A stretch of 64,000 nucleotides of DNA from Salticus scenicus (GCA_963930645.1 OZ005654.1:43144686-43208685), one strand, 5' to 3'. Shown: positions 1 to 10,467, counted from the stretch's first letter. Made by a program: numbers and translations. The notes: a model not told the origin generated them from the letters alone.

Positions 1-123
1 CACGATGATGACCCTCGCCTACACGAAGATAGATTTGAGACTATTTCTTGGACAGACACCCCTCCGTCCAAAATCAAAGTCTTCGTGGGGAATCGATCTC
101 GCTGGTATAAACTGATGCCTTAG
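1..123 (+). CDS. BRO-N-like protein, MLFT type, C-terminal 40 residues only
   Basis: The reading frame is open from base 1 and stops at 121-123. It is identical to the last 40 residues of the complete gene at 5020-5565, including the KIKVFVGNRSRWYK ending shared in part with the MIFQ paralogue. It is cut by the window edge rather than broken, and belongs to an array unit that continues to the left. Confidence 0.85.
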   Translation, partial: HDDDPRLHEDRFETISWTDTPPSKIKVFVGNRSRWYKLMP

Positions 124-143
124 AGATTTAAATTGGAGGGGGC

Positions 144-214
144 AAAAAAATGGGCCGAACGAAGCGTCTCATGGCAGATTTCTGTCATTGACGCTTCGTT
201 CGGCCCATTTTTTT
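144..214 (+). terminator. 3' inverted repeat of MLFT gene
   Basis: Seven A, then TGGGCCGAACGAAGCGTC, a 21-base loop, the exact complement, and seven T. The loop holds a smaller GCAG/CTGT stem. It lies 20 bases after the stop codon. Role at RNA 3' ends is inferred. Confidence 0.6.
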
Positions 215-740
215 GCGACGGTAGTAAGCCAATATTGGATGGGTACAAATTGAGACTTTGAATGGGGTCTCTGAGATAGATAATATTAATATTTCAATAT
301 TGAAACGATACTAATGCCTTTGAATCTGAGATAGCTAATGTCTTTGACTCTGAGATAGAAATTTACAATATTGAATAAGGACATTTTTTTAAATGAATGC
401 CGTACCAATATTGAATATATTTTTTAACGATTCGATAAACAAATAATATATTTAAATAATAAATATTTAAAGAATAAAATATTTATATAGTCAATCTGAA
501 GGATTGCATAACTCATTTTCTACGAAAACAGGATGAGATAAGGCTTTTTATAGAATAATTTATCACTGGATATTGCATAACTCATTTGCATTGAAAACAG
601 GATACTGAACACGGAAACAGGATGCAGTAAAGATATTTATAGACGCTGAAACAAATAAGCATTGCTGGACAATGATAGTGTATATACTTTAGCATGATAT
701 ATAGGTTAGCTAGAGTCAATCAACCAATCAACCAACCTTG
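215..740. other. Non-coding; minus-strand promoter at its right end
   Basis: Begins with a CCAATATTGG box and repeated 'CTGAGATAGA' and 'CAATATTGAA' motifs. TATATA at 698-703 followed on the minus strand by an initiator at 671-675 points leftward, out of the A/T palindrome at 741. Motifs such as AACAGGATNNNATAA recur at about 530-620. No convincing gene. Confidence 0.5.

Positions 741-810
<70 letters not shown>
741..810. repeat. A37/T33 palindrome with TTGG-repeat flanks
   Basis: Flanks ACCAACCTTG and CAAGGTTGGT are complementary, extending the palindrome. TATA/initiator pairs face outward on both sides: leftward 698-703 with 671-675, rightward TATAAATA 859-866 with TCATTCTG 890-897. Probable bidirectional promoter core. 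Confidence 0.85.
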
Positions 811-1899
811 CAAGGTTGGTTGGTTGGTTGGTTGGTTGATTGACTCGGATTCATTCTTTATAAATAGCTGTACTCAAACCTTCATTCCTTCATTCTGTCT
901 GAATCTCTTCTAGCATCAACCTTCTACTAAAACGCTCCTAACATTAAGATACTTTAGCATGATTGGTTGATTGGTTAATGTCTTTAAATCTGAGATAGAA
1001 ATTTACAATATTGAATAAGGGCATTTTTTAAATGAATGCTGTACCAATATTGAATATATTTTTTTAACGATTCGATAAACAAATAATATATTTTTAACTA
1101 TTCGATAAACAAATAATATATATATTTTAACGATTCGATAAACAAATAAAATATTTAAATAATAAATATTTTATTATTAAAATAAAATATTTAAATAATA
1201 AATATTTTATTATTAAAATAATATATTTAAATTCTAAATATTTATTATTCGAACCGAACGTGAACAATTCTGGCGGGGTGGAGTTGCTCGAAGAATAAAT
1301 CTGGCGACTGTATATAGACTGCAGCGCCATCTACAATGATTGGATAAAAAATATAACTTTAGAAACCAACTGTGAAATATTACATATCTAGCTTAGCCCT
1401 TAAAAATTTTAAATTTTACACAAAAAATTAAAATTTTAAACGAAAAAATTAAATTTATAAACTCAGATCTCTTAAATTTATCTATAGAGTCTGTATATTT
1501 TACCAAGATTCATATTTATCTTATAGAGAAGCCATATCCCTTCAAATCGTTACGATATTGGTACTCTATCTCTAGCTTAGCCATTAAAATTTTTAAATTT
1601 TACACAAAAAGTTAAAATTTTAAACGAAAATTTTAGACTCAGATCTCTTAAATTTATCTACAGATATTTTATCAAGATACATAATTATCTTATAGAGAAG
1701 CCATATCCCTTGAAAATTACAAATTCAAAATATTTTACAGATGACTGTTGTTGGCAGACGTCGAGACAAAATGAGATGTGGGTACGCTAGCCATTCTATA
1801 TATAGGACGCACGAAAAAAACTAATGTTCAATAAATGAGGTTAGTTCCGTTAAGTTATAGATTCTGCTCCGTCCTTGAAGATGTGTTCAAGGTCACACG
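811..1899. other. Non-coding inter-palindrome segment of array unit
   Basis: Has inward promoters at both ends (TATAAATA 859-866 rightward; TATATATA near 1797 leftward with initiator TCATTTTG). Between them are runs of AATAAATATTTTATTATTAAAAT near 1140-1230 and two copies of an AT-rich ~180-bp repeat at about 1380-1740. The GCAGTCTATATACAGTC element that marks array joints lies near 1305-1325. No gene; the 67-codon frame at 1127-1330 is not convincing. Confidence 0.55.

Positions 1900-1971
<72 letters not shown>
1900..1971. repeat. A31/T41 palindrome, asymmetric flanks
   Basis: Right flank has GTGGGCGTGGCTT (Sp/KLF-type GC box) then TATATATATA near 2012 and a TCATTGT initiator near 2054. Left flank carries CCTTGAACACATCTTCAAGG, a hairpin in its own right. 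Confidence 0.8.
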
Positions 1972-1974
<3 letters not shown>

Positions 1975-2302
1975 GTCGTTGGATTTCTTGTGGGCGTGGC
2001 TTCATACCATCTATATATATAGAGAGATAAACTCGCTTACGTATCCAAACCGTCATTGTCCAGTCATGTCTCTGTTGGCTTAGTTATTTTTATCTATACA
2101 TTTAAATTGATACCATTTTGTCTCGTTTTCCAGAGTCTTAAATTTAATTTCTACAATATTGGCTTATTATAGTTTATACGTTTAAATAGTCTTCATGCTA
2201 TCCTGATAATCTCTTCGATACTAGCTTAAATAGATTTTTTTTATAAATTTAATATCAAAGTCTCAAATTAAACCCGTCCAATATTGGCACTATATCTATC
2301 GC
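1972..2302 (+). other. Non-coding; rightward promoter opposing the MFFH gene
   Basis: Contains the GC box, TATA and initiator that would start a transcript running antisense into the MFFH gene, and a CCAATATTGG-like box just before the 3' inverted repeat. No gene seen. Confidence 0.5.
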
Positions 2303-2374
2303 AAAAAAATGGGTCGAACGAGGTGTCAAAGACAGAAATTCTGCCATGAGACACCTCGTTCGACCCATTTTTTT
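2303..2374 (-). terminator. 3' inverted repeat of MFFH gene
   Basis: A7-TGGGTCGAACGAGGTGTC paired perfectly with its complement and T7. Compared with the MLFT version, both arms carry the compensating changes (for example AAGCGTC to AGGTGTC), so pairing is conserved while sequence is not. Confidence 0.6.
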
Positions 2375-2390
2375 ACTCTCATTTGAAAGA

Positions 2391-2921
2391 TCAACATAAG
2401 CTCTCTATGGATTGCTCATTAGATAACCTACTGATGGTCATCTTCAACGGTCCGGTCATTTGAGATTTGTATAATTCATAATCCTCATACTCAAGCTCAA
2501 AAAATTTCCTCACCTGTAGTTGGTATGCGGCAAGGAAGTCTTCGAACTTGGTACGGGACCTTTCGACAAATCGAACACCAATGGCTTTCACGAAGCTGAG
2601 CTTCATGTTAGCCTGGTATTTCACCATGGCCGAACCATCGAACATCTTATCAAATTCCTGTTCGCCCATGAACCCTTTCAAATGCTGTTTGGCTTCGCTA
2701 ATCGAGAAGATTCTCGTCTTAGCGAGCCATTTAGGTAAATCGATTTTAGGGTCCATTACGTCTCGGACGGTGAGGCCTGCATATTTTTCGGCAAATTTTA
2801 GATCTAGAGGGTGCCTCGAATAAATAGCCAGGTCCTCAGCCCGGACAAACAGGGTGCCATCAGTGGCCATTAGGCATTTAAAGGCAACGCCATAAGCATA
2901 ATTTTTTACATGAAAAAACAT
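2391..2921 (-). CDS. BRO-N-like small protein, MFFH type
   Basis: A 176-aa protein aligned without gaps over its first 30 residues with the other two array proteins. All three have 'DG-x-x-F-V/I-R/K-x-x-D' at residues 21-30 (here DGTLFVRAED) and 'LAKTRIF' near residues 66-72. The first motif resembles the core of the baculovirus BRO-N domain (a DNA-binding fold), but it is shorter than typical BRO proteins and no second domain is visible. Start chosen at the first ATG after TATATATA (3000-3007) and a plausible initiator near 2977. The gene is repeated five times in the window with no amino-acid change. Family assignment is tentative; coding status is strong. Confidence 0.8.
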   Translation of the reverse strand: MFFHVKNYAYGVAFKCLMATDGTLFVRAEDLAIYSRHPLDLKFAEKYAGLTVRDVMDPKIDLPKWLAKTRIFSISEAKQHLKGFMGEQEFDKMFDGSAMVKYQANMKLSFVKAIGVRFVERSRTKFEDFLAAYQLQVRKFFELEYEDYELYKSQMTGPLKMTISRLSNEQSIESLC

Positions 2922-3280
2922 GACTGACAGAGAGCTAATGTATCTAAGCAGCTAGTAGAGAGATCGACTAGCAATTGAAGAGCTCTCGCTGGACACTCGT
3001 ATATATACCCGGTCTTATCAACAGGATCTGATAGTAAATTTCTACGAACCGCTTATCAAGAGGAAAGGCTTGCATAATATCCTGTCTCTTGAGCAATTTT
3101 TATCGATCTGATTATAACCGGGCTTCCTGCATCCTGAGGAAAGGCTTACATAATATCCTGTCAACACTTCTCGAAAAATCTTTTTATAGAGATCTGATTG
3201 TAATTTTAATCGAAGCCGCTTATCAAGCATCCTGTCAATAGTTTCTCGAAAATCTTTTTATAGAGATCAGATCATAATAA
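2922..3280 (-). promoter_or_regulatory. MFFH promoter and upstream elements
   Basis: TATATATA at 3000-3007. Upstream, TTGACAGGATATTATGTAAG-like elements occur repeatedly, mixed with GATAAG sites and GATCTCTATAAAAAGATTTT boxes. The same CAGGATATT elements lie upstream of the MLFT, MIFQ, Val-Pro and 470-aa genes, so one factor may act on all of them. The 62-codon frame across these repeats is not a gene. Confidence 0.6.
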
Positions 3281-4045
3281 CTGGCTTGGCTACACTTAAC
3301 CTTTAAAAATTTTAAATTTTACATAAAAAATGTAAATTTTAAATGAAAAAATTAAATTTTTAAACTCAGATCCCTTAAATTTAGCTATTGAATCTATATA
3401 TTTTACCAAGATTCATATTTATCTTATAGCTAAGCCATATCCCTTGAAAATTACAATCGGTACGCTTTCAGTGTTGGCTTGGCTACACTTAGTCTTTAAA
3501 AATTTTAAATTTTACACAAAAAATGTAAATTTTAAACGAAAAAATTAAATTTTTAAACTCAGATCCCTTAAATTTAGCTATCGATATTTTACCAAGATTC
3601 ATATTTATCTTATAGCTAAGCCATATCCCTTGAAAATTACAATCGGTACGCATTCAATGTTGGCTTGGCTACACTTAGTCTTTAAAAATTTTAAATTTTA
3701 CATAAAAAATGTAAATTTTAAATGAAAAAAATTAAATTTTAAAATTCAGATTCCTTAAATTTAGCTATCGAGTCTGTATATTTTACCAAGTTTCATATTT
3801 ATCTTATAGTCTTCCATATCCCTTGAAAAATTAGAGATCAGATTATAATGACCGCCACACTTAGTCTTTAAAAATTTTAAATTTTACACAGTAAATTTTA
3901 AATGAAACAATTAAATTTTTAAATTTAGATACCTTAAATTTGTCTATAGATATTTTACCAAGATACAAAATTATCTTATAGCTAAGCCATATCCCTTGAA
4001 AATTACAAGTTCAAATCGGTACGCATCCAATGTTGGCACTCTATC
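3281..4045. repeat. Four AT-rich ~185-bp tandem repeats
   Basis: Each copy runs from about GGCTACACTTAGTCTTTAAA through AAAATTTTAAATTTTACA, a TTTAGCTAT...ATAGCTAAG inverted pair, and CCATATCCCTTGAAAATTAC. Starts near 3283, 3474, 3662 and 3855; the last is degenerate. No coding potential. Confidence 0.75.
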
Positions 4046-4051
4046 TATCGC

Positions 4052-4118
4052 AAAAAAATGGGCCGAGCGAAGCCTCAATGACTTATGTCATGAGAGGCTT
4101 CGCTCGACCCATTTTTTT
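4052..4118 (-). terminator. 3' inverted repeat of MIFQ gene
   Basis: A7/T7 ends and GGGCCGAGCGAAGCCTC arms with one non-Watson-Crick position, which is a G-U pair when read on the MIFQ transcript strand. The loop has ATGACTTATGTCAT, itself self-complementary. Confidence 0.6.
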
Positions 4119-4134
4119 GCACCTCGTCCTGATC

Positions 4135-4680
4135 TTAAGACGAGGATTTATAAAAGTAGGGCTTGTTTCCCACCAAAACTTTAATTTTTTTGGGGAAATA
4201 CCCTAGCTCCAAGTCTCCGTACCTCTCTCCGAAGACATAGCTATCCATCGGTACAGATTGCAGGTAAGAGTCCATGGATATTTTCAAATCAGCTATAAAA
4301 CTCTCCATGGTAGCATTGGAAGAGCTAATGCATGCTATCTTGATACGTATGGGCCTTCTGATGTTGAACGTACACTCTATCGGCGACAGAATCTCGATAG
4401 GCCCCTGAAATAAGGATTGAAATTCACCTGGATGCATATCCAACAGCGTGTTGGCATCTTCCAATCCAAAAATACGTGTCTTGGCTAGAGACGGAGGCAG
4501 GCTCAAGCCCTCGGGAGCGATGTCAGTCACTGTAAGATGGCATAAGTTTAAAACGCCAGAAGAATTTTGATAGCCCATGGTACGAGCTACGTCTGAACCT
4601 TTGATAAAAATGTCACCGTCAAAAGTCAAAAAACAAGTAAATTTCACGTTTAACTCTTCAGCTAAAATTTGAAATATCAT
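4135..4680 (-). CDS. BRO-N-like small protein, MIFQ type
   Basis: A 181-aa paralogue. DGDIFIKGSDVARTMGY at residues 21-37 is the closest of the three to the BRO-N consensus; SLAKTRIFGLEDAN lies at 64-77. The last 20 residues (KKIKVLVGNKPYFYK) match the end of the MLFT protein. It is transcribed divergently from MLFT across a 339-bp intergenic region, so the two are probably co-regulated. The same heptamer KTRIFGL survives in the BRO-like remnant of arm B. Likely nuclear DNA binding by family analogy only. Confidence 0.8.
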   Translation of the reverse strand: MIFQILAEELNVKFTCFLTFDGDIFIKGSDVARTMGYQNSSGVLNLCHLTVTDIAPEGLSLPPSLAKTRIFGLEDANTLLDMHPGEFQSLFQGPIEILSPIECTFNIRRPIRIKIACISSSNATMESFIADLKISMDSYLQSVPMDSYVFGERYGDLELGYFPKKIKVLVGNKPYFYKSSS

Positions 4681-5019
4681 TTTGGAGCTTTTAGAATATC
4701 AAGCAGTCAGAATGAAATGTCTCGTCCAGCAGCCTGTATTTATACTAGCAGCAATCTCTATTTCTATCTAAATTTCTTATCGACATCCTCTGACGCACAT
4801 CCTCTTACGCACGTCCTGTAGATTATGCAAGATCCCGCTCAAACGACAAATTAATTCTAAAAATAAGTTTATCGAGGCTTACATAATATCCTGTCAACAG
4901 CTAGAAGAATTTTATCAGAAGGTTCTAAGAAAGCTTGCTAAAATTAGGTCGCGAATCGGGTATATATACGAGCTGCCTCTAAGAGCCTGCATCATTTTGA
5001 CTTCTGTTGCTATTAAGTC
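4681..5019. promoter_or_regulatory. Divergent MIFQ/MLFT promoter region
   Basis: Leftward: TATA box 4737-4745 (read TATAAATA on the minus strand) and initiator at 4711-4720. Rightward: TATATATA 4961-4968 and initiator ATCATTT at 4991-4997. Between them are a CAGGATATTATGTAAGCC element and GATA-type motifs. In this unit the right part matches the K135 array type and the left part the L135 type, placing a recombination joint at about 4880-4920. Confidence 0.75.
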
Positions 5020-5565
5020 ATGCTATTCACAATTGAACATCCACAGCTGGATGCTAAAATCCTATTCGTAGTCTCTGCGGATGGACTTTTGTTCGTCAGG
5101 GCCTCTGATGTGGCCAAGCTGATGGGTAAGGGTAGTGCATACGTAAAAAAAACTACCAAGCTAAAGGTGAGGGACCTCGTTTACAAAAGGTTCAGGATAC
5201 CTGTCTCTTTAGCTAATACCTGGGTGTATCCAATAGAAGAGATTCATTTCGGAGATGCGCTGTCGACCATGGGTTTTGAGGCCATGATGAAATCTGCTAA
5301 GATTGACATCTTAGATCCTATAGTGCCAACTGCATGCATCCATAAAGCAGTCAGAATTCGGATCGTGAGGAATTCTGATGTCTTCATAGATGAATTCTTA
5401 AAGGATTTCATAGAAAGAACCAAGCTGTTCTATGATGGAGACCACGATGATGACCCTCGCCTACACGAAGATAGATTTGAGACTATTTCTTGGACAGACA
5501 CCCCTCCGTCCAAAATCAAAGTCTTCGTGGGGAATCGATCTCGCTGGTATAAACTGATGCCTTAG
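5020..5565 (+). CDS. BRO-N-like small protein, MLFT type (Lys135)
   Basis: A 181-aa paralogue with DGLLFVRASDVAKLMG at residues 21-36, SLANTWVY at 63-70 and KIKVFVGNRSRWYK near the C-terminus. An acidic, His/Asp-rich stretch lies around 139-151. Start is the first ATG after TATATATA and initiator, 26 bases downstream. Five full copies occur in the window; those next to the C-centred palindrome carry Leu135 (CTG) where this has Lys (AAG), a multi-base change. No enzymatic motif; family call tentative. Confidence 0.8.
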   Translation: MLFTIEHPQLDAKILFVVSADGLLFVRASDVAKLMGKGSAYVKKTTKLKVRDLVYKRFRIPVSLANTWVYPIEEIHFGDALSTMGFEAMMKSAKIDILDPIVPTACIHKAVRIRIVRNSDVFIDEFLKDFIERTKLFYDGDHDDDPRLHEDRFETISWTDTPPSKIKVFVGNRSRWYKLMP

Positions 5566-5585
5566 AGATTTAAATTGGAGGGGGC

Positions 5586-5656
5586 AAAAAAATGGGCCGA
5601 ACGAAGCGTCTCATGGCAGATTTCTGTCATTGACGCTTCGTTCGGCCCATTTTTTT
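5586..5656 (+). terminator. 3' inverted repeat of MLFT gene
   Basis: Perfect A7-TGGGCCGAACGAAGCGTC stem, as at 144-214. Confidence 0.6.
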
Positions 5657-6182
5657 GCGACGGTAGTAAGCCAATATTGGATGGGTACAAATTGAGACTT
5701 TGAATGGGGTCTCTGAGATAGATAATATTAATATTTCAATATTGAAACGATACTAATGCCTTTGAATCTGAGATAGCTAATGTCTTTGACTCTGAGATAG
5801 AAATTTACAATATTGAATAAGGACATTTTTTTAAATGAATGCCGTACCAATATTGAATATATTTTTTAACGATTCGATAAACAAATAATATATTTAAATA
5901 ATAAATATTTAAAGAATAAAATATTTATATAGTCAATCTGAAGGATTGCATAACTCATTTTCTACGAAAACAGGATGAGATAAGGCTTTTTATAGAATAA
6001 TTTATCACTGGATATTGCATAACTCATTTGCATTGAAAACAGGATACTGAACACGGAAACAGGATGCAGTAAAGATATTTATAGACGCTGAAACAAATAA
6101 GCATTGCTGGACAATGATAGTGTATATACTTTAGCATGATATATAGGTTAGCTAGAGTCAATCAACCAATCAACCAACCTTG
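5657..6182. other. Non-coding; equivalent to 215-740
   Basis: Same motifs and leftward promoter as the first unit; no gene. Confidence 0.5.

Positions 6183-6254
<72 letters not shown>
6183..6254. repeat. A38/T34 palindrome with TTGG-repeat flanks
   Basis: Equivalent to 741-810; tract lengths differ by a few bases. Confidence 0.85.
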
Positions 6255-7343
6255 CAAGGTTGGTTGGTTGGTTGGTTGGTTGATTGACTCGGATTCATTC
6301 TTTATAAATAGCTGTACTCAAACCTTCATTCCTTCATTCTGTCTGAATCTCTTCTAGCATCAACCTTCTACTAAAACGCTCCTAACATTAAGATACTTTA
6401 GCATGATTGGTTGATTGGTTAATGTCTTTAAATCTGAGATAGAAATTTACAATATTGAATAAGGGCATTTTTTAAATGAATGCTGTACCAATATTGAATA
6501 TATTTTTTTAACGATTCGATAAACAAATAATATATTTTTAACTATTCGATAAACAAATAATATATATATTTTAACGATTCGATAAACAAATAAAATATTT
6601 AAATAATAAATATTTTATTATTAAAATAAAATATTTAAATAATAAATATTTTATTATTAAAATAATATATTTAAATTCTAAATATTTATTATTCGAACCG
6701 AACGTGAACAATTCTGGCGGGGTGGAGTTGCTCGAAGAATAAATCTGGCGACTGTATATAGACTGCAGCGCCATCTACAATGATTGGATAAAAAATATAA
6801 CTTTAGAAACCAACTGTGAAATATTACATATCTAGCTTAGCCCTTAAAAATTTTAAATTTTACACAAAAAATTAAAATTTTAAACGAAAAAATTAAATTT
6901 ATAAACTCAGATCTCTTAAATTTATCTATAGAGTCTGTATATTTTACCAAGATTCATATTTATCTTATAGAGAAGCCATATCCCTTCAAATCGTTACGAT
7001 ATTGGTACTCTATCTCTAGCTTAGCCATTAAAATTTTTAAATTTTACACAAAAAGTTAAAATTTTAAACGAAAATTTTAGACTCAGATCTCTTAAATTTA
7101 TCTACAGATATTTTATCAAGATACATAATTATCTTATAGAGAAGCCATATCCCTTGAAAATTACAAATTCAAAATATTTTACAGATGACTGTTGTTGGCA
7201 GACGTCGAGACAAAATGAGATGTGGGTACGCTAGCCATTCTATATATAGGACGCACGAAAAAAACTAATGTTCAATAAATGAGGTTAGTTCCGTTAAGTT
7301 ATAGATTCTGCTCCGTCCTTGAAGATGTGTTCAAGGTCACACG
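6255..7343. other. Non-coding; equivalent to 811-1899
   Basis: Two AT-rich ~180-bp repeats, array-joint element and inward promoters at both ends; no gene. Confidence 0.5.

Positions 7344-7414
<71 letters not shown>
7344..7414. repeat. A30/T41 palindrome, GC-box side
   Basis: Equivalent to 1900-1971. Confidence 0.8.
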
Positions 7415-7417
<3 letters not shown>

Positions 7418-7744
7418 GTCGTTGGATTTTTGTGGGCGTGGCTTCATACCATCTATATATATAGAGAGATAAACTCGCTTACGTATCCAAACCGTCATTG
7501 TCCAGTCATGTCTCTGTTGGCTTAGTTATTTTTATCTATACATTTAAATTGATACCATTTTGTCTCGTTTTCCAGAGTCTTAAATTTAATTTCTACAATA
7601 TTGGCTTATTATAGTTTATACGTTTAAATAGTCTTCATGCTATCCTGATAATCTCTTCGATACTAGCTTAAATAGATTTTTTTTATAAATTTAATATCAA
7701 AGTCTCAAATTAAACCCGTCCAATATTGGCACTATATCTATCGC
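7415..7744 (+). other. Non-coding; rightward promoter
   Basis: Equivalent to 1972-2302. Confidence 0.5.
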
Positions 7745-7816
7745 AAAAAAATGGGTCGAACGAGGTGTCAAAGACAGAAATTCTGCCATGAGACACCTCG
7801 TTCGACCCATTTTTTT
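7745..7816 (-). terminator. 3' inverted repeat of MFFH gene
   Basis: Identical to 2303-2374. Confidence 0.6.
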
Positions 7817-7832
7817 ACTCTCATTTGAAAGA

Positions 7833-8363
7833 TCAACATAAGCTCTCTATGGATTGCTCATTAGATAACCTACTGATGGTCATCTTCAACGGTCCGGTCA
7901 TTTGAGATTTGTATAATTCATAATCCTCATACTCAAGCTCAAAAAATTTCCTCACCTGTAGTTGGTATGCGGCAAGGAAGTCTTCGAACTTGGTACGGGA
8001 CCTTTCGACAAATCGAACACCAATGGCTTTCACGAAGCTGAGCTTCATGTTAGCCTGGTATTTCACCATGGCCGAACCATCGAACATCTTATCAAATTCC
8101 TGTTCGCCCATGAACCCTTTCAAATGCTGTTTGGCTTCGCTAATCGAGAAGATTCTCGTCTTAGCGAGCCATTTAGGTAAATCGATTTTAGGGTCCATTA
8201 CGTCTCGGACGGTGAGGCCTGCATATTTTTCGGCAAATTTTAGATCTAGAGGGTGCCTCGAATAAATAGCCAGGTCCTCAGCCCGGACAAACAGGGTGCC
8301 ATCAGTGGCCATTAGGCATTTAAAGGCAACGCCATAAGCATAATTTTTTACATGAAAAAACAT
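7833..8363 (-). CDS. BRO-N-like small protein, MFFH type
   Basis: Second array copy, protein identical to that at 2391-2921 (176 aa, DGTLFVRAED at 21-30). Same promoter, same 3' inverted repeat. Confidence 0.8.
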   Translation of the reverse strand: MFFHVKNYAYGVAFKCLMATDGTLFVRAEDLAIYSRHPLDLKFAEKYAGLTVRDVMDPKIDLPKWLAKTRIFSISEAKQHLKGFMGEQEFDKMFDGSAMVKYQANMKLSFVKAIGVRFVERSRTKFEDFLAAYQLQVRKFFELEYEDYELYKSQMTGPLKMTISRLSNEQSIESLC

Positions 8364-8722
8364 GACTGACAGAGAGCTAATGTATCTAAGCAGCTAGTAG
8401 AGAGATCGACTAGCAATTGAAGAGCTCTCGCTGGACACTCGTATATATACCCGGTCTTATCAACAGGATCTGATAGTAAATTTCTACGAACCGCTTATCA
8501 AGAGGAAAGGCTTGCATAATATCCTGTCTCTTGAGCAATTTTTATCGATCTGATTATAACCGGGCTTCCTGCATCCTGAGGAAAGGCTTACATAATATCC
8601 TGTCAACACTTCTCGAAAAATCTTTTTATAGAGATCTGATTGTAATTTTAATCGAAGCCGCTTATCAAGCATCCTGTCAATAGTTTCTCGAAAATCTTTT
8701 TATAGAGATCAGATCATAATAA
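8364..8722 (-). promoter_or_regulatory. MFFH promoter and upstream elements
   Basis: Copy of 2922-3280: TATATATA, CAGGATATTATGTAAGCC-like and GATAAG elements. Confidence 0.6.
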
Positions 8723-9487
8723 CTGGCTTGGCTACACTTAACCTTTAAAAATTTTAAATTTTACATAAAAAATGTAAATTTTAAATGAAAAAATTAAATT
8801 TTTAAACTCAGATCCCTTAAATTTAGCTATTGAATCTATATATTTTACCAAGATTCATATTTATCTTATAGCTAAGCCATATCCCTTGAAAATTACAATC
8901 GGTACGCTTTCAGTGTTGGCTTGGCTACACTTAGTCTTTAAAAATTTTAAATTTTACACAAAAAATGTAAATTTTAAACGAAAAAATTAAATTTTTAAAC
9001 TCAGATCCCTTAAATTTAGCTATCGATATTTTACCAAGATTCATATTTATCTTATAGCTAAGCCATATCCCTTGAAAATTACAATCGGTACGCATTCAAT
9101 GTTGGCTTGGCTACACTTAGTCTTTAAAAATTTTAAATTTTACATAAAAAATGTAAATTTTAAATGAAAAAAATTAAATTTTAAAATTCAGATTCCTTAA
9201 ATTTAGCTATCGAGTCTGTATATTTTACCAAGTTTCATATTTATCTTATAGTCTTCCATATCCCTTGAAAAATTAGAGATCAGATTATAATGACCGCCAC
9301 ACTTAGTCTTTAAAAATTTTAAATTTTACACAGTAAATTTTAAATGAAACAATTAAATTTTTAAATTTAGATACCTTAAATTTGTCTATAGATATTTTAC
9401 CAAGATACAAAATTATCTTATAGCTAAGCCATATCCCTTGAAAATTACAAGTTCAAATCGGTACGCATCCAATGTTGGCACTCTATC
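8723..9487. repeat. Four AT-rich ~185-bp tandem repeats
   Basis: Copy of 3281-4045. Confidence 0.75.
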
Positions 9488-9493
9488 TATCGC

Positions 9494-9560
9494 AAAAAAA
9501 TGGGCCGAGCGAAGCCTCAATGACTTATGTCATGAGAGGCTTCGCTCGACCCATTTTTTT
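9494..9560 (-). terminator. 3' inverted repeat of MIFQ gene
   Basis: Identical to 4052-4118. Confidence 0.6.
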
Positions 9561-9576
9561 GCACCTCGTCCTGATC

Positions 9577-10122
9577 TTAAGACGAGGATTTATAAAAGTA
9601 GGGCTTGTTTCCCACCAAAACTTTAATTTTTTTGGGGAAATACCCTAGCTCCAAGTCTCCGTACCTCTCTCCGAAGACATAGCTATCCATCGGTACAGAT
9701 TGCAGGTAAGAGTCCATGGATATTTTCAAATCAGCTATAAAACTCTCCATGGTAGCATTGGAAGAGCTAATGCATGCTATCTTGATACGTATGGGCCTTC
9801 TGATGTTGAACGTACACTCTATCGGCGACAGAATCTCGATAGGCCCCTGAAATAAGGATTGAAATTCACCTGGATGCATATCCAACAGCGTGTTGGCATC
9901 TTCCAATCCAAAAATACGTGTCTTGGCTAGAGACGGAGGCAGGCTCAAGCCCTCGGGAGCGATGTCAGTCACTGTAAGATGGCATAAGTTTAAAACGCCA
10001 GAAGAATTTTGATAGCCCATGGTACGAGCTACGTCTGAACCTTTGATAAAAATGTCACCGTCAAAAGTCAAAAAACAAGTAAATTTCACGTTTAACTCTT
10101 CAGCTAAAATTTGAAATATCAT
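9577..10122 (-). CDS. BRO-N-like small protein, MIFQ type
   Basis: Second array copy, 181 aa, identical protein to 4135-4680. Confidence 0.8.
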   Translation of the reverse strand: MIFQILAEELNVKFTCFLTFDGDIFIKGSDVARTMGYQNSSGVLNLCHLTVTDIAPEGLSLPPSLAKTRIFGLEDANTLLDMHPGEFQSLFQGPIEILSPIECTFNIRRPIRIKIACISSSNATMESFIADLKISMDSYLQSVPMDSYVFGERYGDLELGYFPKKIKVLVGNKPYFYKSSS

Positions 10123-10467
10123 TTTGGAGCTTTTAGAATATCAAGCAGTCAGAATGAAATGTCTCGTCCAGCAGCCTGTATTTATACTAGCAGCAATCTC
10201 TATTTCTATCTAAATTTCTTATCGACATCCTCTGACGCACATCCTCTTACGCACGTCCTGTAGATTATGCAAGATCCCGCTCAAACGACAAATTAATTCT
10301 AAAAATAAGTTTATCGAGGCTTACATAATATCCTGTCAACAGCTAGAAGAATTTTATCAGAAGGTCACGTTTTCTAAGAAAGCTTGCTAAAATTAGGTCG
10401 CGAATCGGGTATATATACGAGCTGCCTCTAAGAGCCTGCATCATTTTGACTTCTGTTGCATTAAATC
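10123..10467. promoter_or_regulatory. Divergent MIFQ/MLFT promoter region
   Basis: As 4681-5019 but six bases longer: it has GGTCACGTTTTCTAAG where the other has GGTTCTAAG, and ATTAAATCATG at the MLFT start. These are markers of the L135 unit type. Confidence 0.75.

Noticed and set aside
144..214. Bacterial Rho-independent terminator
   Set aside because: The stem plus T-run looks like one, but promoters are TATA/initiator type and no gene has a ribosome-binding site.
1127..1330. 67-codon minus-strand frame repeated in the array units
   Set aside because: It covers the array-joint TATA element and AT-repeat DNA; it is intact only because the units are near identical, and it is interrupted at the array ends.
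1835..2083. Open frames with poly-Lys followed by poly-Phe across the A/T tracts (many, for example 7319, 13091, 27315, 51073)
   Set aside because: They are simple translations of A-runs and T-runs, run through TATA boxes, and change frame and length between copies.
3996..4184. 62-codon frame through the MIFQ 3' inverted repeat
   Set aside because: Runs through the stem and into the antisense of the MIFQ gene; its length changes between copies.
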